This document shows positions 58,182-64,000 of a stretch of DNA of 64,000 nt, piece after piece. The position numbers and the translations under genes are program-made. Origin of the DNA: Rhizodiscina lignyota (Eukaryota; Ascomycota; Dothideomycetes; Aulographales; Rhizodiscinaceae); the NCBI GenBank assembly GCA_010015805.1, contig ML978122.1, positions 1,832,453 through 1,896,452 of the forward strand, in the 5' to 3' direction. Each line of letters begins with the position of its first letter. Position 1 is the first letter of the stretch. The notes beneath the pieces are model-generated. The model had not been told where the DNA came from. It saw only the letters and a program-made list of their open reading frames with translations, and searched no databases.

Positions 58182-60122
58182 ATGGCCTCATTTAGCTTTC
58201 TCCAGAGCCTCGTTCTCTGGCTCCTTGTCTCTCTCTACGCAAGTGGGGCTGCACTCCGCGCTCGCCAAGGTCAACAATGTCTGACCACAACGAGTGAGTA
58301 TCTCGCTTCGGAAGTGATTGGTTGCTAACAGAGGCACAGTCAAGGGAGAACCATTTCCATCACTCATGGACGTTACTATCGATGAGCTGCAGACAGGCTT
58401 CGAGAGTGGGCTGTTCTCGAGTGTTCAACTCACCCAGGTACGACTACAAATCACAAGAATCGAGGAGAAAAGATACGCTAATACGCTTAGGCATATATCG
58501 CGAGGATCAAAGAGGCCAATCTCACTTTGCACGCTGTGACTGAGCTCAATCCGGATGCATTAGAGATCGCCGCACAGCTCGACGCAGAAAGAAGTAATGG
58601 TACTTCTCGTGGGTCCGTTGCTCGCAGATTTGCCTTACGCTGGTATGAATGGACAATGACGATTTTGGCAGACCGTTGCACGGTATTCCGATTCTCATCA
58701 AGAATAACATTGCAACGATGGATAAGATGAACAACACTGGTGCGTCATCAGTCTCAAGCATCTGTAAATTGACTATACTGATAAAGGAGCAGCCGGATCA
58801 TGGTCTCTTCTGGGCGCCAAAGTCCCACGAGACTCCGCAATCGCAAAGAGGCTTAGAGCAGCCGGGGCCATCATTTTGGGGAAGACCAACCTCAGCCAGT
58901 GGGCGAACTACCGATCGAATCACACCTCGAATGGATGGAGCGCGTACGGGGGACAGGTTTATGCGGCATACTACCCAAACCAAGATCCCAGCGGCAGCTC
59001 TAGTGGCAGCGGCGTCTCATCTTCGCTCGGCCTTGCGTTAGCTGCCTTAGGCACGGAGACTGATGGGTCAATTGTATCGCCCTCCAATCGAAATAACCTA
59101 GCAGGTATCAAGCCTACAGTCGGCTTGACGTCCCGTAACCTCGTTATTCCAATCAGCGAGCACCAAGATACCGTTGGACCGATGGCACGGACGGTCAAAG
59201 ATGCCGCATACATTCTGCAAGCGATTGCAGGAGTCGATCCGTTTGACAATTACACGTCTGCCATCCCAAACAACGGAACCCTTCCAGACTATGTCGCAGC
59301 GTGCAACTTTTCCGCTCTCGAGGGAGCTCGCATTGGCGTTGCCGAAAATCTGATCGAGTTCTCCACGGATAATACAAGTATCACCGAAGTGATCGCCTTT
59401 AACGCCGCCGTTGAGCTCATCAAGAAGGCAGGAGCAACAGTTGTGACGTCGAATTTCACATCTCTTGAAGAGTGGGCGAATTCCACGGCGGAAACAGAAG
59501 TGCTCAACGCAGATTTCATTGTTGATCTCTTCAATTACCTCGCCGAGTTAACATTCAACCCGAACAACATCACCACCTTGGCTCAAGAGCGGGCGTTTAC
59601 AAGACGATTCCCGCTCGAGGATTATCCGGACAGGGACACGGGAGTCTGGGATGTTGCGCTCGACGTGCAGAAGTGGAATAACACAGATCCCAGGTTCTGG
59701 GCTGCATATCAGAAAGACTTGCGTTTGGGAGGACCTGGAGGAGTGTTGGGAGCGATTGAGAGGGACAATTTAGACGCGGTGATTGTGCCAACGTCGTTTT
59801 CCAGCTCATTTCCTGCGATCGTGGGAAGCCCTATCGTGACGGTACCTCTGGGCTTCTATCCCACCAATGCAACCGTTGTGACGACGAGCAGAGGCCTAGT
59901 CGACACAGGGCCGAACGTGCCGTAAGTGGATATTGTGGAAACGCAAGCAACGGCGACACTGACATGTTTCACAGCTTCGGTATTGCGTTCATGGGAGCGA
60001 GATTCAGCGAAGCAAAGCTCATCTCTCTCGCATATGCATACGAGCAGCGTACGATGACCCGCAATAAAGTACAGCCGTATTTTGTGCCGAACATCGAGCT
60101 GAGCGATGTCGTGGGTGCTTGA
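58182..60122 (+). CDS. Secreted amidase (amidase signature family)
   Basis: This amidohydrolase cleaves carboxamide bonds with a Ser-cisSer-Lys triad. Exons 58182-58293, 58340-58437, 58491-58612, 58672-58739, 58787-59921 and 59975-60122 give 560 residues. An N-terminal signal peptide (FLQSLVLWLLVSLYASGAA) points to secretion. The catalytic Lys lies in GPLHGIPILIKNN (about K121), the cis-Ser in the glycine/serine stretch PSGSSSGSGV (about 204-206) and the nucleophile Ser in ETDGSIVSP (about S228), followed by NLAGIKPTVGLTSR. Splicing of exons 3 and 4 restores SRG-PLHGIP exactly. Several NxS/T sites suit a secreted glycoprotein. Fungal members act on amides or nitrogenous compounds; the substrate is unknown. 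Its stop is only 52 bp from a convergent broken gene. Confidence 0.92.
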
Positions 60123-60174
60123 GATGCAGATTATCTACGGAACACATATTACGGACATGTTGTACATAACCACG

Positions 60175-60639
60175 TTAATGGCCGATCTTGGTTGCTAATG
60201 TCGTCGGGACGCTATCGACCTTTGTAGTCGCACCGCTATCGCTCTTCTTGGTCGAAGACGTCGTCGTGCACGAATTGCAGGCCTCTCGCGCCCAAACTCC
60301 ATTCTCAAAGTGCTTGCAAACTCCAATCTGTGCGTTATCGCTGAAGCTGCAGACGTTGTTCTCGCACCAATGCAATACAACTATGTTACAGCATTGCTAG
60401 CTCGTCTTCTAACCAATTCTACGAGAGAAACATACGGCAGCCACTGCATCCAAGGCCAGCGGACGTCCACTTCATAGAAAATGACCCGGCTGGCCCTCCC
60501 ACCGTTGCGCCATTGAGTGTTGCGGTATGTGAGCCGGCAAAGTCTCCACAGTTGTTGTCAAAGTAGAAGTTGACATTTGCGCCAATGACGAATGCCACTT
60601 AGAGCAGCGTGGCAGCGAGAATGATGAACGCGCTCGCAT
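60175..60639 (-). pseudogene. Broken small cysteine-rich secreted-protein gene
   Basis: Two exon-like pieces (60436-60639 and 60175-60380) are joined by a good intron (GTATGT donor, TGTAAC branch, ATAG acceptor). The joined product would be a small protein with NVNFYFDNNCGDFAGSH, GPAGSFSMKWTSAG, CSGC and then CENNVCSFSDNAQIGVC and a T/S-rich end, the pattern of a small secreted cysteine-rich protein. The hydrophobic signal-peptide region (AFIILAATLL..VAFVIGA) is interrupted by an in-frame TAA (60599-60601) and is out of frame with the only nearby ATG (60639). A TATA box lies at about 60723. The start is therefore disabled by at least one frameshift and one stop, unless an unseen upstream exon bypasses both. 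I cannot name the family. Confidence 0.55.
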
Positions 60640-60718
60640 GGTGGGTACATGTAGGGAGTGAGATATCGAGTGCTCCACTTCGCGGATAGAGTAATCTCCA
60701 CTTCTGGATATCATAGGG

Positions 60719-60726
60719 CTTTTATA
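60719..60726 (-). promoter_or_regulatory. TATA box of the broken cysteine-rich gene
   Basis: TATAAAAG on the minus strand lies about 80-90 bp upstream of the ATG at 60639. It is consistent with a former or still active promoter. Confidence 0.45.
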
Positions 60727-61712
60727 ACGGGCCTCCCAACATTTTTTGCATTGGCCGCCACCGCTCAGTGTTCTCGTCGTCGGGTCGAATGCCATATACC
60801 TATACGTGTCAGCTGCCTCTTTCCTTCAGCCTGCTTCGTCGCTAGCCTCCAGATGGAAATGACACCGATATGAATCAAATGCAATAGAGATACTATTACG
60901 TCTTCGACGGCTGAGACAAAATACGAGCTGAATTAACGAGATCGACAGAATCACAGCTTAGGATTGCAAGGTGCGTATAACTACCTTTGTTGCAATTGAG
61001 CTAAAGACGCGAATTTATGAATTGACCGCAACGGCTCTGTCCATGCTTTATCGTCGAAGCAGTCAGGAGATCCAGTGGAGTCAGTGGCCATGAATAGGTA
61101 AGTGATCCAATACTTCAGCCAAGGCAGTTTACGTTAAAAAGCCGACCTATTCATGACCGGTGTTGTTCATGTCTCCTGTCTTTCAAGTACGATATCTTAC
61201 GATCCCCCAATCCCGATTTGGCTAGGCGAACCACACAGGGCGAAACTCTTCACTATAACTGTATGGCATTTCCGTCGTTCTGTGATGCTATCTTAGTGTC
61301 CCTATGAACTCATTTTGATGAACAGGCACGTGAACGAGAGTCAGAAACAGTCAGATGCTGCAGATACAGAGTCTGCTTCAGGACCTGCTGTGCAAGTCAC
61401 TCCAGCTACGGAGCTATCAAATCCAACCCGGACCGTACCAGCCGAAAGAAGTCCCTCCAAAATCATCATGTTTAGTATTCTGCTCTTGAGAAGCCAAAGT
61501 CAAGCGCCTCATCTGATACTGGTCCTACTCATAAGCAAGTGGGCGAGCTTGCAGTCGCCGACACTCCTTCCAATCCCACCTAGAAGTAGCACAATCTAAT
61601 GAGCATGAAGAAACAGCGAAGAAGGACCCAGCCAAATCTAGCCAAATCAGCCAGACGCGTTCTCTTATTGTACAAGCCTGGTCGAGCACCAAACAAGGAA
61701 GAGTCAGAACCT
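60727..61712. other. Intergenic, with a possible decayed hydrophilic gene at 61315-61712
   Basis: From 61315 the plus strand reads as a hydrophilic, disordered-type protein (MMNRHVNESQKQSDAADTES...), but similar composition continues only by changing frame twice (near 61490 and 61590). Introns with clear splice sites were not found between the pieces, so it may be a decayed gene or chance. The remainder shows nothing. Confidence 0.25.
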
Positions 61713-63605
61713 CTATTCCGGAACGACCTCTACTGGCACTTCAATCTCACGACCGGACGGCTTGGTCATGATTTCAGAGGCGAATCTGCTCCGCGCTCTA
61801 ATCTGCGGCCCGTAAAGCGTCAAAATCCAAGGCACGAAAGAAAGTAAGATAGCGACACCTCCGAGGAAACTCGATGCGCCTCCATATCCCATGGCGTCGT
61901 ACATCTGCACGGTGAAGAGCGGGGCTGCACCGCCAAGTACGTTTCGGCAGAAACTCTGCGCTGCTAGAGCCGAGCTTGCGTAGCGATGGTAGGTGTCCGC
62001 CAAGTAGTTGAAAGTAGCGAGGTAAATGCTGAAGATGCCCATGGTCGCGATCGAAACGGCGATGCAAGGGACGATCCAGGGTACCGAAGACTGGTTGGTC
62101 CAGGCGAACATGAACATTCCGATGGGCAGGAACAGCGACTGTGCGCTTGAGAAATAGAGACGCCCCTCCGGACACGTGAAATCCAGCTTCAAAGGCAGCT
62201 TCGGGAAGGTACGGTTGAATTTGTCGCCCCAATGTCCTCGTATGGCCGCTTCTTCTTGGTACGTGGAGTACAAGGTAGCAATGAGAGAGCCGACACATAT
62301 GGATGCGAATGTAGCTCCGGCCTGGGCGACGTCAAAGTGATGGTTGGTCGTAAACACGAGGGTGACTGCTGAGAAGAAGAGATACAGGACGGCCCAGGAG
62401 AAGGAGACCCATAAGGAGAAGAAGAACACGACCGGTTCGGTGAGGAGAAGGTGGAATGGGCGGTAAAGAGATATGGAGATCATCTGCGCAATTGAGCCGC
62501 GCTCCTCGTCACTCTTCACTTTCCACCTGACCCTCTGGCTAACTCTCTTCTCTCCGACTCCATTGCCGACAAGCATATCGAAGCCATAGTATCCAGCCTT
62601 CTCACGCTCCTCGTACCATTTGTTCAACTTCTTCGCCTTCCGAGAGAGTAGTACCGATCCCCGAGTCTCTTGGAAGAGGAATGTCATGACAAGCATAAGG
62701 GCGCCGTCCATGATGACTTGCATCCAGAATATCCAACGCCAGGTGGTTGAGCGGGCAATGAAACCGGCGCAGAGAGGCCCGAGTCCGGTTCCGAAGAGTG
62801 CGGCGCCAGAGAAGAGTGCCATAGGGGTATTGCGGTCCTGTTATGTCAGTGAGCAGCGATAAGCAAGGTGCTAGGATAGGATTCTACGTGGGTGGGTGGG
62901 TAGGTAGACATATAGAAGAGGATCACTTACATGTTTGTGATAGATATCAGAAACGCAGCCGCCCACCAGGGTAGAGAAGGTGCTACCTCCAACACCAACG
63001 AAGAAGCGAGCTGCGAGCATGCCTCCGAAAGACCTAGTCAGGGCACAACAAAGTTGGCAAATGAGGAATAGCATTCCGGTTGCGAGAAAGACGGGTCGGC
63101 GCCCGTTGAGCTCTGAGAAGGGTGCGAGGACCATCGGAGCTATACCGAAGCCTGTCGTGAAGGCGGTGATGCCAGTAAGACATGCTACACGGCTAACGTG
63201 GAAATAGTTCGTCAGCTGATCTATGCCAGGAGCGTATGAACCAGCTGTAAACGCCGTAAAGCAGGTAGCAACGCAGGACAGCCATATTATTGCACCTTTT
63301 CGGGCAGGAGACCACTCGAACGGATTGATGTATTTTGAGAGATCCGGCGCGTCTGGTGGAGGTGGCGCATCCGCTGTTGACGCGTTGAAGGATGAGGGAG
63401 CAGGCAGCTCGGTCTCAAAGGTGAGATAATGCCACACAATCTCTCCATATTCTCCCTCTCGAACAGATCTTGTCGAGTTTTTGGCAGAGCCAGGCGGTGT
63501 GAAGAAGTCGTCCTTTGACGGACTTATTGCCGCTTTATCACCGTACTCCTTGTCATTTATCATATCAGATACGGAGCGGACCAGCTCGACCTCGTGGCTC
63601 GCCAT
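61713..63605 (-). CDS. MFS drug/polyamine exporter (DHA1 family)
   Basis: This is a proton-antiport exporter of the plasma membrane, 12-helix DHA1 type. Exons 62931-63605 and 61713-62837 give 599 residues. A 100-residue cytosolic N-terminus leads to WSPARKGAIIWLSCVATCFTAF (helix 1), then motif A-like sequence in the 2-3 loop (LAPFSELNGRRPVFL), the antiporter-type motif C region in helix 5 (SGAALFGTGLGPLCAGFIA), WRWIFWMQVIM, and ETRGSVLLSRKAKKLNKWYE after helix 6. The C-terminal half has LADTYHRYASSALAAQSFCRN, a strong marker of the Tpo/Flu1/caffeine-resistance branch, and ends in a hydrophilic tail. Relatives export polyamines, azoles or fungal metabolites. The substrate cannot be read from the sequence. 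Confidence 0.93.
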
Positions 63606-64000
63606 TGTGTGCTCGGAAGATGAAATAATGAGTCTTCCATGAGGTGAAAGTGTAATTGGACATAGGTATTATAGATGAGTCGAAAGGGCGGAAGTTTGAT
63701 GCCTTGCGATCAACTGGGATCCGAAAGAAAAAGCAGCACCCCTACCTTGTGGAGCAGCGCATTTCACAAATGCACGGCTATGACGGAAACGAAGGTCGAG
63801 ATGTGTGGAGAAGAGCTTCGCGCCGGCATGGGCATTGGATCCGCGTCGGCGTGTGGCGTTCGGCTGGGCACACTACGAGGAATTAGAGCTTTTCCTACCC
63901 GCGCCCAATGGTGCTCGATCTGGAGCTATTAGGTATACATGTACAGCTCTCCAGTCAGATGTTAGTTGAGATTCCTCCATTCTCGGTTCAGTATGACTGG
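63606..64000. other. Right-edge upstream region of the MFS exporter gene
   Basis: 395 bp with the presumed promoter of the minus-strand exporter. Short overlapping frames only. No gene is supported. Confidence 0.4.

Overview
The window is nuclear DNA of a filamentous ascomycete (Pezizomycotina). The signs are many short introns (about 45-90 bp) with GTRNGT donors, CTAAC-like branch points and TAG/CAG/AAG acceptors, and a gene set that includes a HET-domain protein, a MIC60 with a fungal-type N-terminus, a fungal G1 cyclin, Fab1, Utp4 and a secreted amidase. The style fits Dothideomycetes, but that is an inference. I see no rRNA, tRNA, CRISPR array or intact transposon.

Layout from left to right. 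0.6-2.4 kb: an aldehyde dehydrogenase (-). 2.5-6.1 kb: no recognisable gene. 6.1-9.2 kb: a 993-residue protein of unknown function (-), with a conserved N-terminal domain and a repeated disordered tail. 10-15.6 kb: a 2-oxoglutarate/Fe(II) oxygenase (-) divergent from an allantoate-permease-type MFS transporter (+), then a glutathione S-transferase (+). 16.1-18 kb: a second unknown protein (-) that is a paralogue of the 6-9 kb gene; its three introns fall at the same places and in the same phase. 19.8-21.9 kb: MIC60 (-). 22.7-24.6 kb: an unknown nuclear-looking protein with a Q/T-rich minisatellite (+). 24.9-25.5 kb: an ER FKBP ending in KDEL (+). 25.9-28.5 kb: a probable shelterin TPP1-like OB-fold protein (-), divergent from the very long FAB1 lipid kinase gene (29.2-36.5 kb, +). 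37-39.7 kb: a HET-domain protein (+). 41.2-43.0 kb: a secreted lysozyme-like protein with a mucin-like tail (+). 43.6-45.9 kb: a BRCT protein (+). 46.2-49.8 kb: HYPK and UTP4 (both -). 49.8-55.5 kb: the largest gene-free interval, ending at a G1/S cyclin (+). 58.2-60.1 kb: a secreted amidase (+), facing a broken small cysteine-rich secreted-protein gene (-). 61.7-63.6 kb: a DHA1-type MFS exporter (-).

Most genes are unrelated housekeeping functions (ribosome biogenesis, cristae organisation, telomere, cell cycle, phosphoinositides, ER folding). The ALDH/oxygenase/MFS/GST stretch and the amidase/MFS stretch look like metabolic or detoxification neighbourhoods, but nothing shows that they are co-regulated clusters. 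The most novel element is the pair of paralogous unknown genes (6.1-9.2 and 16.1-18.0 kb). Exon structures below were worked out by hand from splice signals and frame continuity and have not been checked against transcripts.
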